From contig CAJTAT010000005.1 of assembly GCA_910574475.1 (NCBI GenBank), positions 124,001 to 188,000 on the forward strand: a DNA stretch of 64,000 nt. The letters are read 5' to 3'. Positions 29,073 to 37,525 of the stretch are shown piece by piece (position 1 is the first letter of the stretch; each line of letters begins with the position of its first letter). The position numbers and the translations under genes are program-made. The notes below the pieces were generated by a model. The model was not told the origin of the DNA. It did not search any database and worked only from the letters and a program-made list of their open reading frames with translations. The stretch is from Clostridia bacterium. GTDB taxonomy: Bacteria; Bacillota; Clostridia; Lachnospirales; Lachnospiraceae.

Positions 29073-29476
29073 ACTGGGAGCAATTCAGTACAGAAGCCGA
29101 GGCCGTAACCTTCCTTAAAGCGACGAAGGAATCCACCTGCAGAACTGCAGGGCAGGCGAAGCAATACATCCGGAAGAACCTACCAAAAGAGAGCTATTAC
29201 CAGGATAAGATCATAAAGCATATAAGAGAGCTTATCCCTTCGGCCTTTGTTTGGAAAGCGGCGGCTGGACCATACGGCCGCCAGGGCATACCGGATGTAT
29301 GCGCCGTCATAAACGGCCGTTATTACGGCTTCGAGGTAAAGCGGCCGCTGATCGGCGTTCTTTCAGCAATACAGGAGCAGACCATAAGACAGATCAAGGC
29401 GGCCGGCGGCCAGGCTTACGTTGTTTCTTACCCGGCAGAGGTTACGGAGATACTGAGGAAAGAGGCGGAATGTTGA
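29057..29476 (+). CDS. VRR-NUC domain nuclease
   Basis: 139 residues from a GTG start. Matches small phage VRR-NUC proteins: an N-terminal helix, AAAGPYGRQGIPDVCAVING with the catalytic Asp, and YYGFEVKRP providing ExK, then QEQTIRQIKAAGGQAYVV. Probably a Holliday-junction or structure-specific nuclease used in replication or packaging. Confidence 0.82.
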   Translation: MAEKVNWEQFSTEAEAVTFLKATKESTCRTAGQAKQYIRKNLPKESYYQDKIIKHIRELIPSAFVWKAAAGPYGRQGIPDVCAVINGRYYGFEVKRPLIGVLSAIQEQTIRQIKAAGGQAYVVSYPAEVTEILRKEAEC

Positions 29477-29625
29477 GGAATAAGGAAGGATATAAGGATC
29501 CGACCGCCGGAGCAGCAATCGCCAACGTGAGGCGGGAGGAGAAAAGACGAAGAAAGAAGGAGGAGCGCCATGAACAGAGCGCAGCGGAGGAACCTGCTGA
29601 AGGTCAAAAACAAACCGAAGCATAA
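29470..29625 (+). CDS. 51-residue basic phage protein
   Basis: Starts MLRNKEGYKDPTAGAAIANV and continues as a highly basic helix (REEKRRRKKEERHE). The ATG overlaps the VRR-NUC stop. Short proteins with a YxDPTAxxAI core sit near late regulators in many Firmicutes phages, as I recall. Unknown function. Confidence 0.5.
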   Translation: MLRNKEGYKDPTAGAAIANVRREEKRRRKKEERHEQSAAEEPAEGQKQTEA

Positions 29626-29884
29626 CCGGGCAAGCGTAGCGGCCAGCAAGGCGGAGGAGGGCATCACCGCCAGCAACGCCCAGGGAATTATAGACAACCT
29701 GCCAATAGCGCAGATCGTAGCGGGAGTCAATAACCTTTTGAGACAGCTTGAGAAGCGCCAGGTGCCCGTCTACGATTGGGACAACGAAGGGCGGACGCTT
29801 TACCGCCTGCAGATGCGCCGGGGGAAAGTTTTTTACCTTGCGGAGCAAAAGAATCCGGGCCAGGGGAACCCGGAGGGAAAATAA
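29570..29884 (+). CDS. Small phage protein, unknown
   Basis: 104 residues starting MNRAQRRNLLKVKNKPKHNR. Basic N-terminus, then a helical middle. GGAGGAGCGCC before the ATG. Unknown function. Confidence 0.5.
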   Translation: MNRAQRRNLLKVKNKPKHNRASVAASKAEEGITASNAQGIIDNLPIAQIVAGVNNLLRQLEKRQVPVYDWDNEGRTLYRLQMRRGKVFYLAEQKNPGQGNPEGK

Positions 29885-29910
29885 ATTGATTTAAGGAGGG
29901 TATAGGCAAT

Positions 29911-30435
29911 ATGGACAACAAGCGCAAGCGAAAAATCAGCCCGGAGCAGGCAAGGCACAATGAGGAAATAGAGATATTAAACAATTACTTGAGCCAGCGC
30001 AGGAAGGCGAAGCGAAGAAAAACTATTCTTGAAAAAAGGCTTATGGATATACGGGAGGATATGAAGCACCCGATCAGCGCGGTCGGATATTCCCCGATAA
30101 ACGCACCCACGAATGAAATAGGCGAAGGGGCCGCGAGCTTTACTTTTCGGACTTCGGACTGCGAGCTGAAAATATACGAGCAGGCGGACCAGGTAACAAA
30201 GGACCTTTTAAAAGTCATGGATATTATGGACTATTTAGACAAGAGCAGCGACGAGAGGGAGGCCCTGGAGCTTTATTACATAGACGGCCTTACCTGGGAA
30301 AACGTAGCCGAAAAAATGGAGGTAAGCAGGAGCCAGGCTTACAACCTTCGCAGAGCAGGCCTTGAGAAGCTGCTTACATTCAAGAGGGTAAAGGAGATAT
30401 TAAGAAAATACGAGGCCGGGGAAATAGATAAATAA
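29911..30435 (+). CDS. Sigma-region-4-like late regulator
   Basis: 174 residues. The C-terminal helix-turn-helix (EREALELYYIDGLTWENVAE, KMEVSRSQAYNLRRAGL) resembles sigma region 4 and ArpU/RinA-type late regulators. It is the last gene of the early operon, just before the non-coding region that leads to the packaging genes. It probably turns on late transcription. Confidence 0.72.
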   Translation: MDNKRKRKISPEQARHNEEIEILNNYLSQRRKAKRRKTILEKRLMDIREDMKHPISAVGYSPINAPTNEIGEGAASFTFRTSDCELKIYEQADQVTKDLLKVMDIMDYLDKSSDEREALELYYIDGLTWENVAEKMEVSRSQAYNLRRAGLEKLLTFKRVKEILRKYEAGEIDK

Positions 30436-31172
30436 AGACATCCCCATTTTATACCCCGTATTTAAGGCGGAATTTTTCACGGCTAATTTGCAAGGCGTTT
30501 TATTTACGCCCTTTTTAAATAGCCCATTGAAAAAAAGCCGGTTTTATATACCCCTATAAAGGCGGTCATATACGGAGGAATTAACGAAGCGAAAATTTTT
30601 TTATTTTTTGTACTGTTTTGGACTATATTAGATGGTATTATAGTACCGTTGGAAAAGGTTAAAAAACAATACCCCCATAGTACAGTATTGTATATACCCT
30701 CAGAAATACAGGGCCGCCCTATATACCCCTATATAGAGCAGCCCTTTTTATATAGCATTGTATATAATAGCATAGAGCACAGCACACAGAGAGACAGAGC
30801 ACACAGCACCAGGGCAGGCACAGCATACAGCGCATACCTTAAGACATAGTGAGCAGCAGCACAGAGCACAGCTTACACATAGAGACAAGGCAGCACGCGC
30901 GCCCTTCTACCGTTGCGACGTCGCAAGAGACAGGGACACAGAGAGCCCAGGCCATAGGCCGAAGGCTTAAACAGAGAGCGGGGACCGCAGCGCAAAACAA
31001 AAAGGTACTTCCTGGAGCAAATAAGCCCTGCGGGGCGAGGAAGGCCCGGTTTTTTCCCCCATGAAATCAAAAAAAATTTTGCCGTTTCGTTACGCGAAGC
31101 GGTATTTTGATAACAGAAACCGCTGGAGCAATAACGCTTTTAGGCGGTTTTGATACGTTAGGAGGCAATATA
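30436..31172. other. Early/late junction region without a supported gene
   Basis: 737 bases. TATACCCCTATA occurs at 30547-30558 and 30722-30733. A tract rich in AGCACA-type repeats runs from about 30775 to 30890, then comes a 14-bp palindrome at 30913-30926. A hairpin (AACCGC ... GCGGTT) lies at about 31121-31155. A late promoter and a packaging (cos) site are expected here because it precedes terminase, but neither can be fixed by eye. The frame at 30649-30849 lacks a ribosome binding site. Confidence 0.5.
30913..30926. repeat. 14-bp palindrome copy 2
   Basis: TTGCGACGTCGCAA in non-coding DNA, 247 bases before the methyltransferase start codon. Confidence 0.85.
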
Positions 31173-32537
31173 ATGCGACTTGAGAAAAGACAGCTTGTGG
31201 ACCTTAAGCCCGCAGCATATAACCCGCGCAAGGCACTCAAGCCAGGCGACGACGAATACGAGAAGCTGGCCGCCAGCATAGAGCGCCACGGCTATATAGA
31301 TCCCATAGTAATAAACGAGGACGGGACCATCATAGGAGGCCACCAGCGCCGGACCGTTATGATGGACTTAGGTTACACGGAGGCGGAGGTCATTATAGTT
31401 GACCTTCCCGACAAGAACGACGAGATCGCGGCGAATATTGCACTTAACCAGATTACGGGAGAATTTGAAAAAGACGCCCTTATGGGCCTTCTTATTCAGC
31501 TTGAGGGCGCAGGCTACGACACAATGGCCGCCGGTTTTAATACGAACGATTTATCGGAGCTTTTCATGGAGGCTGATCTTACGAAGGAAGCCAACGAGGA
31601 CAATTACGACGTAGAGAAGGCCATCAAGGAAGCTGAGGAGAAGGAGCCAGTCACAAAGTACGGCGATATTTGGCAGTTAGGCGAGCACCGCTTAATGTGC
31701 GGCGACGCTTCCGACTTTTCAGACATTGGCGTCCTTATGGCCGGTTCCGTAGCCGACCTTATAATCACGGACCCGCCGTATAACGTAGATTACGAGGCAA
31801 AGGACAAAAGCCTGGAGCGCAGCTATAAGAGGAACACTACCAGGACAACAAACGAGATACAGAACGACCGGATGGGGGAGGAGGATTTTTATAATTTTCT
31901 TTTCTGCGTCTTTTCTAATATTTGCGACGTCGCAAAAGCGGGAGCCGTTGCTTACGTATTCCACGCGGACAGCGAAGGCTTGACCTTCCGCCAGGCCTTC
32001 GACGCTTCCGGTTTTAAGTTGAGGCAAGTCCTTATTTGGGAAAAGAATCAGTTTGTTATAGGCCGCCAGGATTACCACTGGAGACACGAGCCGATCTTAT
32101 ACGGATGGAAGGAAGGCGCGGCCCATTATTTCATAGACGACCGTAGCCAGGACACCGTCTTTATTGAGGACGATATAGACTTTTCGGCAATGAAAAAAGC
32201 GGACCTTGTAGCCTACATTGAGAGGATCCGCGAGGAGCTTATGGCGCGTACTTCCGTACAGTACGAGAAGAAACCGGCCCGCAGCGATATGCACCCGACC
32301 ATGAAACCGGTCGCGCTTGTAGGACGCCTTATGGCAAACAGCAGCAGGCGCGGAGAGCTTGTCGCGGACTTCTTCGGCGGTTCCGGTACCACCATGATCG
32401 CGGCGGAGCAGTTGGGCCGCATAGCGTACCTTATGGAGATAAGCCCTAAGTATTGCGACGTAATTATCGACCGGTGGGAGGAGTACACAGGAAAGAAAGC
32501 CATAAGAGTGAGGGGAGGCGATATGTATGGCGGATAA
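31173..32537 (+). CDS. ParB-N domain / DNA methyltransferase fusion
   Basis: 454 residues. A ParB-like N-terminal nuclease domain (YNPRKALKPGDDEYEKLAAS, then GHQRRTVMMDLGY) is followed by an N6-adenine or N4-cytosine DNA methyltransferase. Motif IV is IITDPPYNVDY and motif I is VADFFGGSGTTMIAAEQLG, in beta-class order. Such fusions are common beside phage terminases and may protect phage DNA. Start at 31173 follows TAGGAGGC. The codons for NICDVAK contain a 14-bp palindrome. Recognition sequence unknown. Confidence 0.88.
   Translation: MRLEKRQLVDLKPAAYNPRKALKPGDDEYEKLAASIERHGYIDPIVINEDGTIIGGHQRRTVMMDLGYTEAEVIIVDLPDKNDEIAANIALNQITGEFEKDALMGLLIQLEGAGYDTMAAGFNTNDLSELFMEADLTKEANEDNYDVEKAIKEAEEKEPVTKYGDIWQLGEHRLMCGDASDFSDIGVLMAGSVADLIITDPPYNVDYEAKDKSLERSYKRNTTRTTNEIQNDRMGEEDFYNFLFCVFSNICDVAKAGAVAYVFHADSEGLTFRQAFDASGFKLRQVLIWEKNQFVIGRQDYHWRHEPILYGWKEGAAHYFIDDRSQDTVFIEDDIDFSAMKKADLVAYIERIREELMARTSVQYEKKPARSDMHPTMKPVALVGRLMANSSRRGELVADFFGGSGTTMIAAEQLGRIAYLMEISPKYCDVIIDRWEEYTGKKAIRVRGGDMYGG
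31922..31935. repeat. 14-bp palindrome copy 3
   Basis: TTGCGACGTCGCAA inside the methyltransferase gene, flanked by T and A so that the symmetry extends to 16 bp. Encodes Cys-Asp-Val-Ala. Confidence 0.85.
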
Positions 32538-33108
32538 CGAAAAAGAGGCGGCGGCCGTTACTTCCGGCGGCGCGCAGTTTGTAAAAGTTGAGGTCATAGG
32601 TCAGCTTTTCGGCGTTTCCGTCCGCAGAATACAGCAGCTTACCCAGGAGGGCGTCATAAGGACGGTAGAAGTCCCAGGGCAGGGCCGCCGCTATGAGTTG
32701 GTACCGACGATTAAAACATATATTCAGTATTTGAGCGATAAGGCATACGGCAAGTCCAAGTCCGAAAAGGAAGCGGAGCTAAAAGAACAGAAGCTGCAGG
32801 CGGAGATCGCCTTAAAAGAATCCCAGGGAGAGATGCACCGGATGCGCCGCGAGATTGCGGCCGGGAAATATTTAGACGCAGACGAGGTGGCGCTGGATTA
32901 TCAAAAATTCTTTGTAGTTTTTAAACGCTTCGCGCTTAGTATTCCCGCCCGGCTTGTAAGCATGATCAGCGACCAGGTGGCCCCGTTGGAGGCCCGGAAG
33001 ATTGAAAAGGAGATGAACGAAGAAGTCAAGCGTATGCTTACGTCCTTCGTTGTTGCGGGAATTATAGGAAAACCGGAGGCAGAAAAGGGAAAAAATACCG
33101 GTGGTTAA
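32527..33108 (+). CDS. terS: Terminase small subunit, Nu1-like
   Basis: 193 residues. The N-terminus has a winged helix (VKVEVIGQLFGVSVRRIQQL), as in Nu1-type subunits that recognise the packaging site. A charged helix (SKSEKEAELKEQKLQAEIAL) follows. It lies directly before the large subunit, whose start it overlaps by eight bases. Confidence 0.8.
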   Translation: MADNEKEAAAVTSGGAQFVKVEVIGQLFGVSVRRIQQLTQEGVIRTVEVPGQGRRYELVPTIKTYIQYLSDKAYGKSKSEKEAELKEQKLQAEIALKESQGEMHRMRREIAAGKYLDADEVALDYQKFFVVFKRFALSIPARLVSMISDQVAPLEARKIEKEMNEEVKRMLTSFVVAGIIGKPEAEKGKNTGG

Positions 33109-35026
33109 GCCTAAGCGGTTACGGATGCGGAAGTATACCTGCAAGGAGTACATAAAGGGCGCGCTTGAATACTTGAAGCCCCCGGAAAGTATTACAGTAT
33201 CAGAGTGGGCCGAGAAGTACAGAGTCCTTGACAGTAAGACATCGGCAGAGCCAGGCCCCTGGAATAACGACCGGACGCCATATCTTAAAGGGATAATGGA
33301 TGAGTTCACTAATTACGAAACCGAGGAAATTATTTTTGTAAAGCCTACGCAGGTAGGCGGCACAGAAGCGATGAACAATATGCTCGGCTATGTTATTCAG
33401 CAGGACCCATCACCGACCGAGGTCGTATACCCGACGGAGACCCTGGCGGAAACTATTTCAAGCCAGCGCTTGCAGCCTATGATCTTATCCTCGGAGCCGC
33501 TACGCAGTAAATACGACGCGAACAGTTCTAAACTTGAGCTTAACTTTTCGGATATGTTCGTAAAGATTGTAGGAAGCAATAGCCCGGTCGGCGTTGCTTC
33601 TTTTGCTATGAAATACCTTTTCATAGACGAGGTCGACAAGTTCCCAGGAGCCAGCAAAAAGGAGGCCGACCCGGTAAGCCTGGCGGAAGAACGTACAAAG
33701 ACTTTCCGAGGCCGGAAGATTTTTAAGACTTCCACACCGACCATCCGAACCGGCCATATTTGGAGCGCAAAGGAAAAGGCCGACGCCGAAAAACATTACT
33801 TCATACCTTGCCCTCATTGTGGCGAGTTTATAGAGCTTTTCTTTTCTAATCTTAGATGGCCCGGAAAAGATAAGGACATGGTGGAGGCATACGGCGCGGA
33901 CAGCATAAAAGAACAGCTTGAGGCATTGGAGCAGGATCCGGAAAGCGAAGGCTTGAGCGATACAGATCGGGCGGAGTTTGCCTTTTATGTTTGCCAGGAG
34001 TGCGGCTGCATAATAACGGACCAGCAAAAGCAGCAGGCAGTTAAGCGCGGACACTGGGAGACCGTAAGCAGCCGGACCCAGTTTGTAAAAAAGGTTTGTT
34101 TCTGGATCAACACACTTTACAGCCCCTTTGTACGGTTTGCCGAGATTGCCAAGAAATTTATGGACAGCAAAGGCGATCCGGAGAAGTTACAAAACTTTGT
34201 AAACAGTTGGCTGGCGGAGCCCTGGGAAGATACGAAGCTAAAGACAACAAAAGAGCTTGTACTTGAGCGCCAGACAGAGCTGCCCGCCTACACGATACCG
34301 GAATGGACTAAGCTACTTACCGGCGGCGTAGACGTACAGGAAAACAGCGTGTACTGGACCATAAGAGCCTGGGGCGACTATATCACAAGCCAGAATATAG
34401 CGCACGGCCAGGCCTACGGCTTTACGGAGGTTGAGGCCGTAATGAATATGGAATTTAAGACACCCTCCGGCCTTTCTTACGTAGTAAACCTTTGCCTGGT
34501 TGACTCCGGAAACGATACGGACAACGTATACGATTTTTGCGCGCTTAATTCAGAGTGGGCGCTGCCTTGCAAGGGTTCCAGTAACCCCATGCAGAACCAT
34601 TTTAAGATAAGCACCGTAAACAAGGATAGCAGCAAGGCATACGGTATGAATCTTATTATTGTAGACGGCGGCAAGTATAAGGACATGATCGCCGGCCGCC
34701 TTCGCAAGCCAAACGGCCGAGGGAGCTGGATGGTATATAAGGATTGCGACGAAGAATACGCGGCCCAGGTAACGGCAGAGCACAAAATAAACGTAAAGAA
34801 CGGATCCAAAGTAAGACAGGAGTGGGTGCCGAAAACCAGCCACGCCGACAACCATTATTTAGACGCCGAAGTCTACGCGTTGGCAGCGGCGGACACTTTA
34901 GGAGTCCGGATGCTTCACCTGCAGACGATACAGGAGCAGACCCAGGAAGCAGCGAAACCGCCGGAGACATCACCACCAGAGGAGGACTGGATCCGGCAAA
35001 ACGACGAGTGGATTAAGGAGGGATAA
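33101..35026 (+). CDS. terL: Terminase large subunit, GpA family
   Basis: The DNA-packaging motor and genome-cutting nuclease; 641 residues. The GpA-family opening is PPESITVSEWAEKYRVLDSK. Walker A-like FVKPTQVGGTEAMNN and Walker B MKYLFIDEVDKFPG are present, then STPTIRTGHIWSAKEKAD and a CPHCGEF zinc site. The nuclease-side residues include GGVDVQENSVYW and VDSGNDTDNVYDF. Starts at GTG 33101. The family pairs with cos packaging, so cohesive ends are likely. Confidence 0.92.
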   Translation: MVKPKRLRMRKYTCKEYIKGALEYLKPPESITVSEWAEKYRVLDSKTSAEPGPWNNDRTPYLKGIMDEFTNYETEEIIFVKPTQVGGTEAMNNMLGYVIQQDPSPTEVVYPTETLAETISSQRLQPMILSSEPLRSKYDANSSKLELNFSDMFVKIVGSNSPVGVASFAMKYLFIDEVDKFPGASKKEADPVSLAEERTKTFRGRKIFKTSTPTIRTGHIWSAKEKADAEKHYFIPCPHCGEFIELFFSNLRWPGKDKDMVEAYGADSIKEQLEALEQDPESEGLSDTDRAEFAFYVCQECGCIITDQQKQQAVKRGHWETVSSRTQFVKKVCFWINTLYSPFVRFAEIAKKFMDSKGDPEKLQNFVNSWLAEPWEDTKLKTTKELVLERQTELPAYTIPEWTKLLTGGVDVQENSVYWTIRAWGDYITSQNIAHGQAYGFTEVEAVMNMEFKTPSGLSYVVNLCLVDSGNDTDNVYDFCALNSEWALPCKGSSNPMQNHFKISTVNKDSSKAYGMNLIIVDGGKYKDMIAGRLRKPNGRGSWMVYKDCDEEYAAQVTAEHKINVKNGSKVRQEWVPKTSHADNHYLDAEVYALAAADTLGVRMLHLQTIQEQTQEAAKPPETSPPEEDWIRQNDEWIKEG

Positions 35027-35028
35027 GG

Positions 35029-35250
35029 ATGGCAGATACACCGACAGCGAAGGAGATGCTGGCCCAGGTAAACGCAGCTATTACAAGCGTACTTGCAGGC
35101 GGTCAGTCTTATAAGATTGGATCCCGGCAGCTTAACCGGGCCGACCTTTCTAAGCTATACGAGATGCAGCGAGACCTGCAGGCCCAGGTCGCAGCAGGAG
35201 AGCCTGGCTTATTAGACGATTGTTACGTCGCAGTATTTGAAGGGAGGTAA
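35029..35250 (+). CDS. gpW-like head-tail joining protein
   Basis: 73 residues (TAKEMLAQVNAAITSVLAGG ... IGSRQLNRADLSKLYEMQ). Matches lambda gpW-type proteins in size and in position between the large terminase and the portal. It acts in closing the filled head. Confidence 0.7.
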   Translation: MADTPTAKEMLAQVNAAITSVLAGGQSYKIGSRQLNRADLSKLYEMQRDLQAQVAAGEPGLLDDCYVAVFEGR

Positions 35251-35254
35251 ACCG

Positions 35255-36928
35255 GTGGGCAATATTTTAGACAGTATTATCGGCTTTATTTCCCCGGAAG
35301 CCGGAGCCAGGCGCGAGGCCTGGCGGCAGAACCTAAACGAGTTACGAAACTACGACGCCGGAAATTATGACCGGCTTAACGCCGGGTGGATTGCCTATAA
35401 TCAATCGGCGGAAAATACGGACCGGTACAACCGGGAGACCGTAAGAGCCAGAGCGCGCGACCTTGAGCGAAACAGCGATATGGCCAACAGCGTGATCGGA
35501 GCATACAAACGGAATATAGTAGGCCTGGGCGTTACCTTGCAGGCGGACACGCCAAGCGAGAAATTAAACGACGCAATAGAGGAGGCCTGGAAGGAGTGGT
35601 GCAAAAAGAAAAATTGCGACGTTACAGAAACACAGAGTTTTTCACAAATGACCAGGATGGCAGTTGAACGGAAAAAAGTAGACGGAGGAATCCTTTTTAG
35701 AAAGTGCTACCTTCGCGGCGGCGTTGTTCCTTTCCGTTTGCAGGCCCTGGAGGTTGACGAGTTGGACACTATGGCCATGACGCCGCACAGCAAAGGGAAC
35801 CGAGTAGTCGGAGGCATTGAGTACAACAGCTACAACAAGCCGATGGGCTACTGGATCCGCCAGTATAGCATAGACGGCTTTTCTAATATAGACCCCGTTT
35901 ATGTTCCGGCCAAAGATATAATTTTTATTTTCACGAAGCGCCGCCCTTCGCAGATACGAGAAATGAGCGACTTAAGCCCGACCGTAACCAGGATTCGAGA
36001 CGCCAACGAGTTTATGACCGCCGTAAGCGTAAAGGAACGTATAGCGGCCTGCCTTTCCGTTTTCATTAAGAAAACCATACCGACAACCGGCATCGGGCGC
36101 GGGACTAATCAGCAGACAGGTCCCCGGACAAGCTACGAGGGAAAGAACATAAGCCCCGGCATGATTAAAGAGCTTAACGCAGGAGACGAGATCCAGGTGG
36201 TAAACCCTACCGGCCAGGCCACGGACGCCGCGAGCTATGTTAAGCTGCAGCAGCGATTGATCGGAGCGGGCCAGGGCCTAAGCTACGAGGCAACCAGCCG
36301 GGACATGAGTCAGAGCAATTACAGCAGTGCTCGCCAGGGGATTATAGAGGACGAGCAGACCTACATAGAGGATCGGGAGCTCTTCGACGAGTTCCGCGAC
36401 GAGGTTTACGAGACCTTTATTATATCCGGCGTTCTTTCCGGCCTTTTTGATATAAAGGACTTTTGGAATCCGGAAAAAAAGAGCAAATACCTGGCGCACA
36501 AATGGGTGGCAGCACCGAAGCCCTGGATCGACCCGTCCAAAGAGGCAACCGCTACAAAAATAGCGTTGCAGACCGGACAGAAAACCCTCCAGCAAGTAGC
36601 AGCAGAAAACGGAAGGGACTGGAAAGACATGATCGACGATATGGCCGAGGTTTTAGAGTACGGCCGGAAAAAAGGTATAGAGTTAGGAGGCATTATATAT
36701 GACAGAAACACAGGCGAGCTTACGCCGAAAGACGACGACGAGCCAGGGGGAAACAATCCGGTACCGGGCAGTCCAGGAACCGAAGGAGAAGCCGCAGGCG
36801 GCCCAGGAGGGCAAGAAACCGGAGCAGGCGGAGAAACCCCAGGGAACGGACAAGAAGCCCCAGGAAAAGCCGCAGGAGACGCCACAGGAGGGCAAGAAGC
36901 CGGAGCAAAAGCCAAAGACGGGAAATAA
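35255..36928 (+). CDS. Portal protein, lambda family
   Basis: 557 residues. The portal forms the dodecameric DNA channel of the capsid. Family blocks include YDAGNYDRLNAGWIAYNQSA, RARARDLERNSDMANSVIGA and GLSYEATSRDMSQSNYSSAR. GTG at 35255 was chosen because GGGAGG is upstream. The last 75 or so residues become a low-complexity tail of G, E, P and A, which overlaps the protease gene in another frame over 230 bp. Confidence 0.9.
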   Translation: MGNILDSIIGFISPEAGARREAWRQNLNELRNYDAGNYDRLNAGWIAYNQSAENTDRYNRETVRARARDLERNSDMANSVIGAYKRNIVGLGVTLQADTPSEKLNDAIEEAWKEWCKKKNCDVTETQSFSQMTRMAVERKKVDGGILFRKCYLRGGVVPFRLQALEVDELDTMAMTPHSKGNRVVGGIEYNSYNKPMGYWIRQYSIDGFSNIDPVYVPAKDIIFIFTKRRPSQIREMSDLSPTVTRIRDANEFMTAVSVKERIAACLSVFIKKTIPTTGIGRGTNQQTGPRTSYEGKNISPGMIKELNAGDEIQVVNPTGQATDAASYVKLQQRLIGAGQGLSYEATSRDMSQSNYSSARQGIIEDEQTYIEDRELFDEFRDEVYETFIISGVLSGLFDIKDFWNPEKKSKYLAHKWVAAPKPWIDPSKEATATKIALQTGQKTLQQVAAENGRDWKDMIDDMAEVLEYGRKKGIELGGIIYDRNTGELTPKDDDEPGGNNPVPGSPGTEGEAAGGPGGQETGAGGETPGNGQEAPGKAAGDATGGQEAGAKAKDGK

Positions 36929-37511
36929 ATCTCTTACAAGGGAATTTACGGAAGGTAACGCGATCCGCGCCCTGGACGGAGAAGGAAACGAAAGAAAGTT
37001 TGTATTGAGCTTTTCCAGCGAGGAGCCATACAACCGAGGATGGTGCCTTGAGATATTAGACCATGCGCCCGGAGCCGTAAACATAGCCCGCCTTAACGAT
37101 ATAGGCGTCCTTCTTTTTAACCATAAGAGAGATACTGTCCTGGGGCGTATTAACCGAGCATGGATTGAGGGAAGCCGTGGCTATGCTGAGGTTGAATTTG
37201 ACACCGACGAGGCCGCAGAGGTTATTTACCAAAAGGTCAAGAGCGGTACCCTTAAGGGCGTTTCCGTTGGGTACCGGATTGAGAGTATAGAGGAGGTCAT
37301 GCCGGGCAGGACAAGCGCTGACGGCAGATTTACAGGCCCTTGCGACGTCGCAAGAAAATGGGAACCTTTTGAAATTTCCATTGTTTCAGTACCGGCAGAC
37401 CCTACCGTCGGAGTGGGCCGGGAATTTGAAGAAAACGACGGGACAGAAGGGAAGCGCGCGCCGTCACTTCGTGAGCGGCAGCTTCAGATAAACATAAATA
37501 AATTTTTATAG
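36699..37511 (+). CDS. HK97-type prohead protease
   Basis: 270 residues. Cleaves scaffold and capsid precursors. The first 80 residues are lysine/glutamine/proline-rich linker encoded over the portal tail. The enzyme follows: LLFNHKRDTVLGRINRA with the catalytic His, GTLKGVSVGYRIESIEE with the catalytic Ser, and FEISIVSVPADPTVGVG. GGAGGCATTAT lies before the ATG at 36699. A 14-bp palindrome encodes PCDVAR near residue 216. The long low-complexity overlap with the portal is unusual. Confidence 0.88.
   Translation: MTETQASLRRKTTTSQGETIRYRAVQEPKEKPQAAQEGKKPEQAEKPQGTDKKPQEKPQETPQEGKKPEQKPKTGNKSLTREFTEGNAIRALDGEGNERKFVLSFSSEEPYNRGWCLEILDHAPGAVNIARLNDIGVLLFNHKRDTVLGRINRAWIEGSRGYAEVEFDTDEAAEVIYQKVKSGTLKGVSVGYRIESIEEVMPGRTSADGRFTGPCDVARKWEPFEISIVSVPADPTVGVGREFEENDGTEGKRAPSLRERQLQININKFL
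37340..37353. repeat. 14-bp palindrome copy 4
   Basis: TTGCGACGTCGCAA inside the prohead protease gene. Encodes Cys-Asp-Val-Ala in the same frame relationship as copies 1 and 3. Confidence 0.85.
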
Positions 37512-37525
37512 GAGGTAGAAACACC

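Noticed and set aside
30649..30849. 66-codon frame in the early/late junction
   Set aside because: TTG start without a ribosome binding site and a low-complexity product from AGCACA-type repeats.
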